This document shows, piece by piece, positions 51,191-61,440 of a DNA stretch of 64,000 bases; position 1 is the first letter of the stretch, and each line of letters opens with the position of its first letter. The notes below the pieces were generated by a model that searched no databases, was not told where the DNA came from, and saw nothing but the letters and a program-made list of their open reading frames with translations. This stretch comes from Vibrio porteresiae DSM 19223 (GTDB taxonomy: Bacteria; Pseudomonadota; Gammaproteobacteria; Enterobacterales; Vibrionaceae): positions 3,100,001 through 3,164,000 of the forward strand of contig NZ_AP024895.1 in assembly GCF_024347055.1 (NCBI RefSeq), given 5' to 3'. The position numbers and the translations under genes are program-made.

Positions 51191-53410
51191 TTATCCTAAT
51201 CGTTTTACTTGAATCACATCTTTGGTCGCTTCAATACGCTTAATTACGCGCTCTAAAACTTCAGCACTGCTTAATTCAAGCTCAAAATCCATCACTGTCA
51301 TTTGGCGCTTAAAGTCACTGCGGCTCTTCATGCTGGTGACTTTAACTTTTTCATTCGCCAACAAGGTGGTCACATCTTTGAGTAACCCGCTACGCTCCAT
51401 GGCTTCGACACGCAATGTCAGCAAATAGGAACCCACAAAACCTCGTCCCCAAACGGTTTGAATAATCCGCTCTGGCGCGTGATGACGCAATTCAGCTAAC
51501 TGTTCACAATCACTACGATGCACAGAGATACCGCGACCTTGGGTGATATAACCGCAAATTTCATCACCAGGAATCGGCTGACAACAACGCGCGAGGTGCG
51601 TCATTAGGTTATCAACCCCTTCCACAACGACTGCATCTTTAAATGGTGTCGTAGGATGACTTGCTTTGCTCTCACCTTGCAATTTTTCCAAGGCAAGTTT
51701 GTCTTCTTCTTCCGCCGTTGGCTTATTAACTAATGCATTGATGTGGTTAACAATTTGGTTAATACGCAAATCGCCACTACCCACCCCGACATACAACTCA
51801 TCACTAGAGTTAACGTTAAAGCGTTTCAATGCATATTGCTCGGCGTCTTTCAACGTCGCACCAATTTTAGCTAGCTCGGTTTCTAAGATCTCACGCCCTG
51901 CTTCGAGGTTTTTCTCACGACTTTGTTTGCGGAACCAAGCGTTAATTTTCGCCCGAGCACGCCCTGAGTGAACAAAGCCTAATGCAGGGTTTAACCAGTC
52001 ACGTGAAGGGTTAGGCTCACGTGAGGTGATGATTTCCACTTGGTCGCCCATCTGCAGTTTATGGGTAAATGGTACGATGCGTCCGCCCACTTTGGCACCG
52101 ATACAACGATGCCCCACTTCTGAGTGAATGTGGTAAGCAAAATCCAATGGCGTTGAACCCATTGGCAGATCCACCACATCACCGCGTGGTGTAAAGGCGT
52201 AAACCCGATCATCAAACACTTGGCTACGCAACTCATCCAGCATTTCGCCAGAATCGGACATCTCTTCTTGCCAATCGAGCAGTTTACGTAGCCATGTAAT
52301 CTTCTCATCGTAACCACTGCGACCTGCGCTAGCGCCCTCTTTGTATTTCCAGTGAGCGGCAACACCAAGCTCAGACTCTTCATGCATCTGCTTGGTGCGA
52401 ATTTGAATCTCTATTGTTTTGCCTTCTGGCCCCAGAATCACCGTATGAATCGATTGGTAACCATTCGGTTTGGGGTTAGCCACATAATCGTCAAATTCGC
52501 TAGGTAAATGCTTATATTTGGTGTGAACAATACCTAAAGCTGCATAACAGTCTTGCAGCTTATCAGCAATAATACGCACTGCGCGCACATCAAATAGCTC
52601 ATCAAATGCCAGATTTTTCTTCTGCATTTTGCGCCAAATACTGTAGATGTGCTTCGGACGTCCACTCACCTCAGCTTTGATATTGGAAATTTTCATCTCT
52701 TGACGTAAATCGTCAACAAAATCGCGGATGTACTGCTCACGAACGATACGACGCTCAGACAGCTGCTTAGCGATTTGCTTATAAGTATCAGGCTGTTGAT
52801 AACGGAAAGCGTAATCTTCGATTTCCCATTTCAGCTGACCAATACCCAAACGGTTCGCCAATGGTGCGTAGATGTTGGCACACTCTTTCGCTGCCGCTCG
52901 ACGCACTTCATCAGGCTGATTTTTCACTTCACGTAAGTTACAGATACGTTCGGCCAATTTGATGACAACGCAACGAAAATCGTCCACCATCGCTAGCAAC
53001 ATGCGACGCACGTTATCCACTTGAGCAGACGCTTCTGTGCCATGCAAAGTAATGTTCAACTGACCAATCGCCGCCATCTCTTCAACGCCGCGGATCAGCT
53101 TAACAGTCTCTTTGCCGTAAACTTCTTCTAACTCTTCAAAATCCAAAATACCGCTGGTTGCAATCGGCAACAGCAAAGCAGAAACGAGGGTCGCTTTATC
53201 CATCGAGAGCGTGATCAAAATTTCGATCATTTCTCGCCCACGCCACAGCAACATCGCCGCTTGAGAATTTCCTTCAAGCAACTCTTCACACTGGCGGTAA
53301 ACTTCCGTCAGTTTTGCTGCCACTTTGGGCTCTTGTTGTAAGCTAGCAATCCACGTCGCCAACTCAAACTGTTGATCGGGATTTAAGTGTGCGCTCCGTA
53401 CCGCAACCAT
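51191..53410 (-). CDS. relA: (p)ppGpp synthetase I RelA
   Basis: Ribosome-associated synthetase of (p)ppGpp, triggered by uncharged tRNA. The 739 residues have a degenerate N-terminal hydrolase-like domain (the active HDxxED motif is missing; the region around ALLLPIATSGILDFEELEE replaces it), a synthetase domain (about 230-400: VRIIADKLQDCYAALGIVH, KPNGYQSIHTVI, EIQIRTKQMHEESELGVAAH), TGS (about 405-465), a Cys/His zinc-finger helix region (LARCCQPIPGDEICGYITQG) and a C-terminal ACT domain. The missing hydrolase motif separates it from SpoT. Confidence 0.96.
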   Translation of the reverse strand: MVAVRSAHLNPDQQFELATWIASLQQEPKVAAKLTEVYRQCEELLEGNSQAAMLLWRGREMIEILITLSMDKATLVSALLLPIATSGILDFEELEEVYGKETVKLIRGVEEMAAIGQLNITLHGTEASAQVDNVRRMLLAMVDDFRCVVIKLAERICNLREVKNQPDEVRRAAAKECANIYAPLANRLGIGQLKWEIEDYAFRYQQPDTYKQIAKQLSERRIVREQYIRDFVDDLRQEMKISNIKAEVSGRPKHIYSIWRKMQKKNLAFDELFDVRAVRIIADKLQDCYAALGIVHTKYKHLPSEFDDYVANPKPNGYQSIHTVILGPEGKTIEIQIRTKQMHEESELGVAAHWKYKEGASAGRSGYDEKITWLRKLLDWQEEMSDSGEMLDELRSQVFDDRVYAFTPRGDVVDLPMGSTPLDFAYHIHSEVGHRCIGAKVGGRIVPFTHKLQMGDQVEIITSREPNPSRDWLNPALGFVHSGRARAKINAWFRKQSREKNLEAGREILETELAKIGATLKDAEQYALKRFNVNSSDELYVGVGSGDLRINQIVNHINALVNKPTAEEEDKLALEKLQGESKASHPTTPFKDAVVVEGVDNLMTHLARCCQPIPGDEICGYITQGRGISVHRSDCEQLAELRHHAPERIIQTVWGRGFVGSYLLTLRVEAMERSGLLKDVTTLLANEKVKVTSMKSRSDFKRQMTVMDFELELSSAEVLERVIKRIEATKDVIQVKRLG

Positions 53411-53481
53411 CGATATCGTCCTAAGTTCTGTTTACTGTTCAGCTGGTGAGACACAGCCAATAAAAGTGAAGTTCATTGTTC

Positions 53482-54804
53482 CTAACGTTTTTTTACAAAT
53501 AACGCCATGGATTCCAAATGACTGGTATGTGGGAACATGTCTAACATACCTAAACGTGCTAATTCGTAACCTTGATTTAACAAACTCTGGCTGTCACGAG
53601 CAAGCGTAGCAGGATTACACGAGACATACACCACTTTGCGTGCAGAAAATGCCCCTAGTTGCTCAATAATGCCAGCCGCTCCAGCTCGTGCCGGATCAAG
53701 CAAAATTTTATCGAATTTCTGACCTGCCCATGTTTGACTGGTCATGTCTTCTTCTAAGTTAGCTTGGTAAAAGGCAACGTTTTTCAACTGGTTAATTTGG
53801 GCGTTATCGGTCGCTTTCAAGACCATGTCATCAATACCTTCCACGCCAACCACTTCTTTGGCCAATTTAGCCAGCGGTAAACTGAAGTTGCCCAAACCAC
53901 AAAAGAGGTCTAACACGCGATCGCTTTCCTCAACCTCTAACCAAGCAAGCGCTTGTTGAACCATTTTCTCGTTCACATTGCGGTTAACCTGAATAAAGTT
54001 CGTTGGCAAAAATGGGATGGTGACGCCATTCTCATCATAATAAGGATCGTCGCCTATCACCTTAACTAACTGATTATTTTCTGGCATGAGATATAACGTT
54101 AGCCCGTTATTCTGCGCATAAGCCACGAGTGCCGCATGGTCTTTTTCAGCTAATGGTGCGAGATGGCGTAATACCATCACTGGCGTATTGGCTCCACGCA
54201 CTAACTCAAGGTGACCTAATGTTTCTGGGCGTTGAAAACCGGTCAATAGTGATTGAAGCGGAGCTAAATGGCGATTCAATTCCGTGTCCAGCACTGGGCA
54301 ATCCGTTACATTAACGATGTTTTTACTCGCCCGTTGACGAAAACCGAAATCAAGATGCTGTGCCTTTTTATCCCACATCAAACTCAAGCGTGCGCGGCGG
54401 CGATAGCCTTTATCATCACCTAGCACAGGTTCAGAAAGCGTTAAGGTCTCGCCAGAAAACTTGCGCATCAATTGGGACAACGCTTGCTGCTTATGTGTTA
54501 CTTGCGCATCACGCTGCAGATGCTGCAAATCACAACCACCACAGACCTGATAATGCGGACAAAAAGCGTCGACACGCTCTGAACTAGGCTCAAGCACTTT
54601 TATTAAATTGGCGCGTGCGAATTTGCTCTTGGTTTCCGTGAGCTGCATTAGCACTTGCTCACCAGCCAATGCACCTTCAATAAACACTGGCTTTTTGTTG
54701 AGAAACGCGATCCCCGCACCTTGGTGGTCAAGCTTTTCTACCTTGATCGCTTGATGCTTTGTATCGATTGATGTTTTCTTTTTCGGTTGGAAAAAACGCG
54801 CCAT
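53482..54804 (-). CDS. rlmD: 23S rRNA (uracil-1939-C5)-methyltransferase RlmD
   Basis: SAM-dependent RNA methyltransferase with an iron-sulfur cluster. The 440 residues start with a TRAM domain (about 15-75), then the cluster cysteines FCPHYQVCGGCDLQHL plus the Cys in VTDCPVLD, the SAM-binding LDLFCGLGNFSLPLAK, LLDPARAGA and the catalytic VSCNPATLARD. Upstream of relA by about 70 bases on the same strand; the rlmD-relA-mazG-pyrG-eno order is conserved. Confidence 0.95.
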   Translation of the reverse strand: MARFFQPKKKTSIDTKHQAIKVEKLDHQGAGIAFLNKKPVFIEGALAGEQVLMQLTETKSKFARANLIKVLEPSSERVDAFCPHYQVCGGCDLQHLQRDAQVTHKQQALSQLMRKFSGETLTLSEPVLGDDKGYRRRARLSLMWDKKAQHLDFGFRQRASKNIVNVTDCPVLDTELNRHLAPLQSLLTGFQRPETLGHLELVRGANTPVMVLRHLAPLAEKDHAALVAYAQNNGLTLYLMPENNQLVKVIGDDPYYDENGVTIPFLPTNFIQVNRNVNEKMVQQALAWLEVEESDRVLDLFCGLGNFSLPLAKLAKEVVGVEGIDDMVLKATDNAQINQLKNVAFYQANLEEDMTSQTWAGQKFDKILLDPARAGAAGIIEQLGAFSARKVVYVSCNPATLARDSQSLLNQGYELARLGMLDMFPHTSHLESMALFVKKR

Positions 54805-54970
54805 GCTTACACTGCCTAAATCATTGTTATTTTTGCCGGGTTATCACTATTCTGGCTCGGGATGATTGTCGAACACAGAGGAGTTGATTAAGCTAAACAC
54901 TTATCGGATAACTTGAGCACTTCGAATGCCGGTTATTTTCCCATATCCACACCATAATGTTTAGACAATA

Positions 54971-57775
54971 ATGATTCGATCCCGATATGGTTTGCGCGCA
55001 CGCGTTATCACACTGACCCTCGCCCCTACGTTAATCATAGGGTTACTGCTCAGCGCCCTGTTCTCTTTTAACCGTTATCACGACTTAGAAACCCAAGTGA
55101 TCAACGCTGGCGCCAGCATTATTGAACCTCTCGCCATTGCCAGTGAAGATGCTCTGCGTAGTGATAGCCGCGAATCAGCTCGACGTATCATCAGCTACGC
55201 TCATCGTAAAAATTCTAAGTTTGTCCGCAGTATTGCGATCTTCGATGCCAAAAACGAACTGTTTGTCACCTCAAACTTCCATCCGAACTTTGAAGAAATG
55301 ATGTATCCCAAAGACAAACCGATACCGTCCCTAAGTAGTTCGCAACTCGATGAAAACACACTGATACTTCGCACGCCGATTTTAGCGGAAAGCCGTTTGT
55401 TGGAAGGTAATTGGAATGAGCCTAATGCGCCAATCTTGGGCTATATCGCTATCGAACTGGATCTGACCTCATTAAGACTACAGCAATACCAAGAGATTTT
55501 TTCTGCTTGTTTGGTCTTGGTGATGGGTCTGATTCTGTCTGGAATTTTTGCCTTCCGCTTGATGCATGATGTCACTAAACCTATCAGTCACATGAAAGAT
55601 GTGGTCGATCGAATTCGTCGCGGTCACTTGGACGTGCGTATCGAAGGCACCATGCACGGTGAATTGGATGACCTTAAAAAAGGCATCAACGCGATGGCCA
55701 TGTCGCTGTCGGAATATCACGTCGAAATGCAGCACAGTATCGACCAAGCTACGTCGGATTTACGAGAAACGTTAGAGCAATTGGAAATCCAGAACGTCGA
55801 ATTGGATATCGCGAAAAAACGCGCCCAAGAAGCGGCAAGAGTGAAATCGGAATTCTTGGCTAATATGTCGCACGAGTTACGTACGCCGCTTAATGGGGTC
55901 ATCGGCTTTACTCGTCAAATGCTCAAAACTCAGTTAACCAACAGCCAACAGGATTACCTGCAAACCATTGAAAAATCGGCGAACAACTTACTTAACATCA
56001 TCAACGACATTTTGGATTTCTCCAAACTCGAGGCTGGCAAACTCGCACTAGAAAACATTCCATTTGAGTTCCAAGATACCCTCGAAGAGGTGATCAACTT
56101 ACAAGCCACCAGCGCTCACGAAAAAGGGCTAGAGATCACCTTAAAAGTCGACTCAAAAATCCCGTCAGGGTTAGTTGGCGACCCGTTGCGTATTCAGCAA
56201 ATCTTGACCAACTTGATGGGTAACTCCATCAAGTTTACCGAGCACGGCAACATCGATATCAGCGTAGAAATGCGCTCTCAACGCGAAGACACCATAGAAT
56301 TGCAATTTATGGTGCGCGATACCGGGATAGGCATCTCGGAACGCCAACAAGCGCAGCTATTCCAAGCCTTTAGTCAAGCCGATGCCAGCATTTCTCGCCG
56401 TTATGGCGGTACCGGTTTGGGCTTGGTTATTACTCAAAAACTGGTTAGCCAAATGGGGGGCGAAATCAGCTTAACCAGTCGCTTACACCAAGGTTCAACC
56501 TTCTGGTTCACTATCCGCGTGCATTCAACCGATATGCCAATGAGCGATAGTTTGCTTGAAACCGCCGCTCTTACTGATAAGCAGTTATTGCTGATTGAAC
56601 CTAACATGCAAGCGGCTTCTATCATTCAACAGACCTTGGCAAATGTCGGCCTGAAAGTCACTTACCGCTCCGGTATGCCAGCAGAGTCAGCACACTACGA
56701 TTATGTGTTGCTTAACCTTTCGCCAAATAAAGAAGTGGACATTATCGAGCTTGAAAATTGGATTCACTCTGCTTTACAAATGTCGCCAAACCTTATCATC
56801 GGCACACCAAGTACCGAGCTTGCTCTGGCTGATCAGCTCATGCAGCGCTTCCCTGTTCAATGCATTACCAAGCCGATCGCCCGTAAAAAACTACTGCAAA
56901 CCCTACTCAGTCATCAACCGCAACAAGTTGAGGTGATTGAGTTACCACCAACGCCTCACCAAGATAAATTGCCTTTAACCGTCATGGCGGTGGATGACAA
57001 CCCTGCGAACTTAAAACTGATCACTGCCCTACTACAAGAACGAGTGGAGTCTGTCATCAGTTGTAAAAATGGCTTAGATGCTGTCAAAGAAGCGCAGATC
57101 CGCCGCTTCGACATTATCTTGATGGATATTCAGATGCCGCATATGGATGGCGTTACGGCGTGTAAGGAGATTAAAAAGACCGATCTTAATGCGCGCACAC
57201 CAGTTGTAGCCGTCACGGCTCATGCAATGAGTGGCGAACGCGATCGCCTTCTTAATGCGGGTATGGATGACTACTTAACCAAGCCAATAGAAGAGCACAT
57301 TCTCCAGCAGGTCCTAGTTCATTGGAACCCCAACACCAGCACGGATGAAGTGCAAAAATTGGAACTGCCAGCACCGCAAGAGCCAGAATCCATCGAGTTA
57401 GCGACGATTAGCACTGCAGTTACCTCAGATCATGTGATTGATTGGTCAAGTGCGCTGCGTCAAGCGGCTAATAAGCCCGACCTTGCCCATGAAATGCTGC
57501 AAATGCTGATTGATTACATCCCGCAGGTCAATCAAGTGGTGGAACAAGCCCTTGCCGATGACCAATTCCTAACTGAGGATCTGTTGCACCACGTACACAA
57601 ATTGCATGGTAGTTGCTCGTATAGCGGTGTACCACGCTTGAAAAAAGTGTGTGCTACGTTAGAGCAAGCCCTTCGCTCGGGAGCGGCGATTGCCGATGTT
57701 GAGCCTGAGCTGTTTGAATTACAAGATGAAATGGAAAAAGTCATTGAAGCAGCGCAGGAACACCTGAACGCTTAA
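54971..57775 (+). CDS. barA: Hybrid sensor histidine kinase BarA/VarS
   Basis: Tripartite sensor that phosphorylates the response regulator UvrY/VarA and so drives Csr small RNAs. The 934 residues run: membrane helix about 12-32, periplasmic sensor about 33-170, second helix about 174-195, HAMP about 196-250, coiled coil, HisKA with H301 in FLANMSHELRTPLNG, HATPase with GDPLRIQQILTNLMGNSIKF and RRYGGTGLGLVI, a receiver with D719 in ILMDIQMPHMDG and K in YLTKPIEE, and a C-terminal HPt domain with H876 in HHVHKLHGSCSYSG. Divergent from rlmD, the same neighbour as in E. coli; convergent with acpS. Confidence 0.95.
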   Translation: MIRSRYGLRARVITLTLAPTLIIGLLLSALFSFNRYHDLETQVINAGASIIEPLAIASEDALRSDSRESARRIISYAHRKNSKFVRSIAIFDAKNELFVTSNFHPNFEEMMYPKDKPIPSLSSSQLDENTLILRTPILAESRLLEGNWNEPNAPILGYIAIELDLTSLRLQQYQEIFSACLVLVMGLILSGIFAFRLMHDVTKPISHMKDVVDRIRRGHLDVRIEGTMHGELDDLKKGINAMAMSLSEYHVEMQHSIDQATSDLRETLEQLEIQNVELDIAKKRAQEAARVKSEFLANMSHELRTPLNGVIGFTRQMLKTQLTNSQQDYLQTIEKSANNLLNIINDILDFSKLEAGKLALENIPFEFQDTLEEVINLQATSAHEKGLEITLKVDSKIPSGLVGDPLRIQQILTNLMGNSIKFTEHGNIDISVEMRSQREDTIELQFMVRDTGIGISERQQAQLFQAFSQADASISRRYGGTGLGLVITQKLVSQMGGEISLTSRLHQGSTFWFTIRVHSTDMPMSDSLLETAALTDKQLLLIEPNMQAASIIQQTLANVGLKVTYRSGMPAESAHYDYVLLNLSPNKEVDIIELENWIHSALQMSPNLIIGTPSTELALADQLMQRFPVQCITKPIARKKLLQTLLSHQPQQVEVIELPPTPHQDKLPLTVMAVDDNPANLKLITALLQERVESVISCKNGLDAVKEAQIRRFDIILMDIQMPHMDGVTACKEIKKTDLNARTPVVAVTAHAMSGERDRLLNAGMDDYLTKPIEEHILQQVLVHWNPNTSTDEVQKLELPAPQEPESIELATISTAVTSDHVIDWSSALRQAANKPDLAHEMLQMLIDYIPQVNQVVEQALADDQFLTEDLLHHVHKLHGSCSYSGVPRLKKVCATLEQALRSGAAIADVEPELFELQDEMEKVIEAAQEHLNA

Positions 57776-57791
57776 AGGCGGATATCCAAAG

Positions 57792-57828
57792 AAAGTAAAA
57801 GAGGTGGCAATGCCACCTCTTTTACTTT
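57792..57828. terminator. Bidirectional terminator between barA and acpS
   Basis: An 18-base arm AAAGTAAAAGAGGTGGCA is repeated as its exact complement at 57811-57828, one base apart. T-rich and A-rich ends make it work for both convergent genes. Confidence 0.9.
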
Positions 57829-57839
57829 TAATCCATGAA

Positions 57840-58217
57840 CTAGGCTTCGGCTATTACGGTTGCCATGGCGTAATGCTTTTCATCAGAAATCGAAAGATGC
57901 CAATGACGGATACCACGCTGCTCAGCCAATTGCTGCGCCACACCGGTCACCACTAACAGTGGCTTACCTAAGGCGTCATGCGTCACCGTAAAATGCTGAA
58001 ATGACACACCTTGGGCAATTCCTGTTCCCAGCGCTTTCACAGCGGCCTCTTTGGCGGCAAAACGCTTGGCCAAAAATCTGGCAGGCTGTTTATGCTCAGA
58101 AAATACCGCTAACTCATCTGCAGTTAATATCCGCTTCGCGAGTGCTTCACCACTGCGACCGAGTACCTTTTCGATACGCTCAATTTCAGCGATGTCGGTG
58201 CCTAATCCAATAATCAT
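57840..58217 (-). CDS. acpS: Holo-[acyl-carrier-protein] synthase
   Basis: Transfers 4'-phosphopantetheine from CoA to acyl carrier protein. The 125 residues contain the family signatures GLGTDIAEIERIEKV (Mg-binding Asp) and RFLAKRFAAKEAAVKALG, plus WHLSISDEKHYAMATV. Last gene of the lepA-to-acpS cluster, ten bases after pdxJ. Confidence 0.95.
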   Translation of the reverse strand: MIIGLGTDIAEIERIEKVLGRSGEALAKRILTADELAVFSEHKQPARFLAKRFAAKEAAVKALGTGIAQGVSFQHFTVTHDALGKPLLVVTGVAQQLAEQRGIRHWHLSISDEKHYAMATVIAEA

Positions 58218-58226
58218 AACGAACTC

Positions 58227-58958
58227 TTAACGACGCGCATCCAACATGACCGCTTTCATGTCAGCCACCGCTTTGTCTAACCCATCGAACACAGCGCGAC
58301 CAATGATAGAGTGGCCGATGTTCAATTCGTAGATCTCAGGAAGAGCAGCAATCGCTGCGACGTTATGGTAAGTCAAGCCATGACCTGCATTGACCGTAAT
58401 ACCCAAATCCGCTGCATAACTCGCCGCTGCTGCGATTTTTTTCAGCTCAGCTTGTTGTTCTTCTTCAGTTTCTGCATCTGAGTAGTGACCAGTATGAAGC
58501 TCAATAAAAGGGGCACCACACGCTTTAGCCGCGTCAATTTGCTCACGATCTGCATCAATAAAGAGTGACACGCGAATACCAGCAGCCGTCAGTTTTGCTG
58601 TTGCCGCTTTGATTTTTTCCAACTGGCCACGCACATCTAAGCCACCCTCAGTGGTGAGCTCTTCACGCTTTTCAGGTACCAAGCAGACGTACTCTGGTTT
58701 CGTTTGCAGAGCAATTTCCACCATTTCATCGGTCACAGCCATCTCAAGGTTCATGCGTGTTTGCAGTGTTTCACGCAGAATACGCACATCGCGATCATTG
58801 ATATGACGACGGTCTTCACGCAAGTGAATGGTAATACCATCGGCACCAGCGCGTTCTGCGATTTCAGCCGCATGCACTGGATCGGGATACTTAGTACCAC
58901 GAGCATTACGTAATGTCGCGATATGGTCGATATTCACACCTAATAAAATTGAGCTCAT
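58227..58958 (-). CDS. pdxJ: Pyridoxine 5'-phosphate synthase
   Basis: Condenses 1-deoxyxylulose-5-phosphate with 3-amino-acetonyl phosphate in vitamin B6 synthesis. The 243 residues begin LGVNIDHIATLRNARGTKYP and include ITIHLREDRRHI, ELHTGHYSDA, NAGHGLTYHNV and ELNIGHSIIGRA, all active-site segments. Overlaps recO by four bases. Confidence 0.96.
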   Translation of the reverse strand: MSSILLGVNIDHIATLRNARGTKYPDPVHAAEIAERAGADGITIHLREDRRHINDRDVRILRETLQTRMNLEMAVTDEMVEIALQTKPEYVCLVPEKREELTTEGGLDVRGQLEKIKAATAKLTAAGIRVSLFIDADREQIDAAKACGAPFIELHTGHYSDAETEEEQQAELKKIAAAASYAADLGITVNAGHGLTYHNVAAIAALPEIYELNIGHSIIGRAVFDGLDKAVADMKAVMLDARR

Positions 58959-59680
58959 TTTCCTGTACTCCGTGCTCTGGGTAGAATGGCTTGTCTAAAC
59001 AACTCTCGGCTCTTTAAAGGTCTACCACCGAGATAAGGTTTGAGGGCAATACGCGTAAAGCGCTTCGCTGCCTGTAATTGTTCTTTGGTTGTGAATCGCC
59101 GCTCACTAATAGCGATTAATTCGTTTCCAACAAAGGTGAGATTATCCCGTCTCACGGACGCAATAAAGCCTTTTTGTTCGCGATAACGATAGGTCATGTT
59201 CGGGTCGACTGGCTCACCAGTACCAGCACAGTGCAAAAAATCCACACCGTAGCCCATGGCAGATAATAACGCGAGCTCAAACCTACGTAAGGGAGGCTCA
59301 GGATTATCCCATTGAACTAACTCAGTTAAGGCAAGTAGATAGTCATGAAACAGTTCGGGGTGAGGCACTTCAGGTGCTAACACTCTATCCACCAGCTCAT
59401 TAACATACATGGCTGAATAGAGGCTGATACCAGTGAGAGGTAAACCAAGGCTGATCGGCTCAGCTTGGCGCAATGTCTTCATTGAGCCTTTTCCGGACCA
59501 TTTAAGTAACAGCGGTGTAAAAGGTTGCAACGCCCCTTTGAGGTTAGAGCGTTTGCCGCGCGCTCCTTTTGCCATAAGGCTGACTCGACCATATTCTTCA
59601 CTGAAAACGTCAAGAATGAGGCTCGATTCACTGTAAGGGCGTCGATGCAGAACAAAGCATCGTTGCAGACCGTCAGACAT
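58955..59680 (-). CDS. recO: DNA repair protein RecO
   Basis: RecF-pathway mediator that loads RecA on SSB-coated DNA. The ATG at 59680 (MSDGLQRCFVLHRRPYSESS) gives 241 residues, the usual length; a longer frame upstream lacks family similarity. An N-terminal OB fold (about 5-80, SLILDVFSEEYGRVSLMAKG) and a helical C-terminal part (RRFELALLSAMGYG) are visible; the zinc-finger cysteines of some RecO proteins are not conserved here. Between era and pdxJ. Confidence 0.93.
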   Translation of the reverse strand: MSDGLQRCFVLHRRPYSESSLILDVFSEEYGRVSLMAKGARGKRSNLKGALQPFTPLLLKWSGKGSMKTLRQAEPISLGLPLTGISLYSAMYVNELVDRVLAPEVPHPELFHDYLLALTELVQWDNPEPPLRRFELALLSAMGYGVDFLHCAGTGEPVDPNMTYRYREQKGFIASVRRDNLTFVGNELIAISERRFTTKEQLQAAKRFTRIALKPYLGGRPLKSRELFRQAILPRARSTGK

Positions 59681-59769
59681 ACTATTTCTATTCCAAATTA
59701 GACACCGTGACGGCCACAAGAGAAGGTAGCCATAAGATAGCTACCTTTTGAAGAGATGATAGAGAAGCG

Positions 59770-60735
59770 TTATAGGTCGTCGATGTAACCAAGTGAACGC
59801 AGTGCACGTTCATCATCAGCCCAACCGGATTTCACTTTAACCCAAGTCTCTAAATACACTTTACGGCCAAAAAGTTCTTCCATGTCCAAACGTGCTTCGC
59901 GACCTATGGTCTTGATCTTCTCACCTTTGGTACCAATCACCATTTTCTTCTGACCAATACGTTCAACCAGAATCAAGGCGTTAATATGGAAACCATCCGT
60001 TTCAGGGTTGTAGTCAAAGCGTTCAATTTCCACGGTAACAGAATATGGCAATTCTTCACCAGTAAAGCGCATTAGCTTTTCACGGATGATTTCGGATGCC
60101 ATAAAACGCTGCGAACGGTCAGTCACATACTCTTCTGGGAAATGGTGTACTGCTTTTGGCAAGTGATCACGCACGTGCTTACGCAATACTTCGATGTTTT
60201 TACCCAGCTTGGCTGAAATCGGCACAACATCAACGAAAGGATGGCGTGCAGATAGCTCGTGCATATGCAGCATCACATCGTTTTTGTCTTTGACGTTATC
60301 AACTTTGTTCACACAAAGGATGATTGGGAAGTTAGTGTTCACCAACTTATTGAAGACCATCTCATCATCTGCGGTCCAGTGAGTTCCCTCAACCACAAAC
60401 AGCACAAGGTTCACATCACTTAATGAACTGCTTGCTGCGCGGTTCATTAGGCGGTTGATTGCACGTTTTTCTTCGATGTGAAGTCCAGGGGTATCGACGT
60501 AAATCGCTTGGAAATCACCATCAGTCTCAACACCCATAATGCGGTGACGAGTGGTTTGTGGTTTACGTGAGGTAATAGAAATCTTTTGCCCAAGAATGTT
60601 ATTCAGGAGCGTTGATTTACCCACGTTTGGACGACCAACAATCGCGATAAAACCACAGTGCTGGTTTTCTGGTAGCGAGGTTGGTTGTGGTTTTGACTCA
60701 AAAAATGCGTCAATATCAAATTCTTTTTCAGACAT
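59770..60735 (-). CDS. era: GTPase Era
   Basis: Essential GTPase that binds 16S rRNA and assists 30S assembly. The 321 residues carry G1 GRPNVGKSTLLNNI, G3 DTPGLH, G4 NKVD and G5 ISA, and the C-terminal KH domain (about 225-305: SVTVEIERFD, IVIGTKGEKIKTIGREA given here from VIGTKGEKIKTIG). The N-terminus is about 20 residues longer than in E. coli, as is common in vibrios. Overlaps rnc by eight bases. Confidence 0.96.
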   Translation of the reverse strand: MSEKEFDIDAFFESKPQPTSLPENQHCGFIAIVGRPNVGKSTLLNNILGQKISITSRKPQTTRHRIMGVETDGDFQAIYVDTPGLHIEEKRAINRLMNRAASSSLSDVNLVLFVVEGTHWTADDEMVFNKLVNTNFPIILCVNKVDNVKDKNDVMLHMHELSARHPFVDVVPISAKLGKNIEVLRKHVRDHLPKAVHHFPEEYVTDRSQRFMASEIIREKLMRFTGEELPYSVTVEIERFDYNPETDGFHINALILVERIGQKKMVIGTKGEKIKTIGREARLDMEELFGRKVYLETWVKVKSGWADDERALRSLGYIDDL

Positions 60736-61405
60736 TAGTAAGTTGCTCTAACGCGGTTTCCGCAGCCGCTTGCTCTGCCTTGCGACGACTGGTGCCTTTA
60801 CCAATAACAGGCTCTCCGACGCCCGCCACTTCACACGACACAGTAAACTCCTGGTTGTGTGCTTCACCTTTAATGTTAGTTACAGTATAGACAGGAAGTG
60901 GTTTTCTTCTGCCCTGTAAAAACTCTTGCAGGCGAGTTTTTGGATCTTTCTGTGAAACACCCGGCTTGATAGAGTCCAGACGCTCTTGATACCAACTCAA
61001 AATAATGCCACGCACTACTTCAATGTCGCTATCTAAATAAATCGCCCCGATAATCGCTTCTACAGCATCGGCCAAGATTGAATCGCGACGGTAACCGCCA
61101 CTTTTCAACTCGCCTGGACCTAATTTTAAGTAATCTCCTAAGCCAAACTCTCGGCCTAGCTCCGCTAAGGTATTACCACGAACCAAAGTCGCACGCATAC
61201 GACTCATGTCACCTTCATTAACACGAGGGAAACGATGGTAAAGATCATCAGCGATGACAAAACTTAAAATTGAATCGCCCAGAAACTCAAGACGTTCATT
61301 GTGTTTTCCGTTGGCGCTGCGGTGAGTCAGCGCCAAGTTCATTAGCTCAGCCTGCTTGAAGGCATAGCCGAGCCTATTTTCTAATGTACTAATAGGAGAA
61401 GTCAT
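60728..61405 (-). CDS. rnc: Ribonuclease III
   Basis: Double-strand-specific endonuclease for rRNA processing and mRNA control. The 225 residues have the catalytic signature HNERLEFLGDSILSFVIAD, the second acidic site ILADAVEAIIGAIYLD and a C-terminal double-stranded-RNA binding domain (about 153-222, PKTRLQEFLQGRR and GKGTSRRKAEQAAAE). The lepB-rnc-era-recO order is conserved. In other bacteria RNase III cuts its own leader; I see no clear stem in the 35 bases to lepB. Confidence 0.96.
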   Translation of the reverse strand: MTSPISTLENRLGYAFKQAELMNLALTHRSANGKHNERLEFLGDSILSFVIADDLYHRFPRVNEGDMSRMRATLVRGNTLAELGREFGLGDYLKLGPGELKSGGYRRDSILADAVEAIIGAIYLDSDIEVVRGIILSWYQERLDSIKPGVSQKDPKTRLQEFLQGRRKPLPVYTVTNIKGEAHNQEFTVSCEVAGVGEPVIGKGTSRRKAEQAAAETALEQLTNV

Positions 61406-61440
61406 ACTCTCTCGATGTGTTAATTCTAGATAACTCTAGT

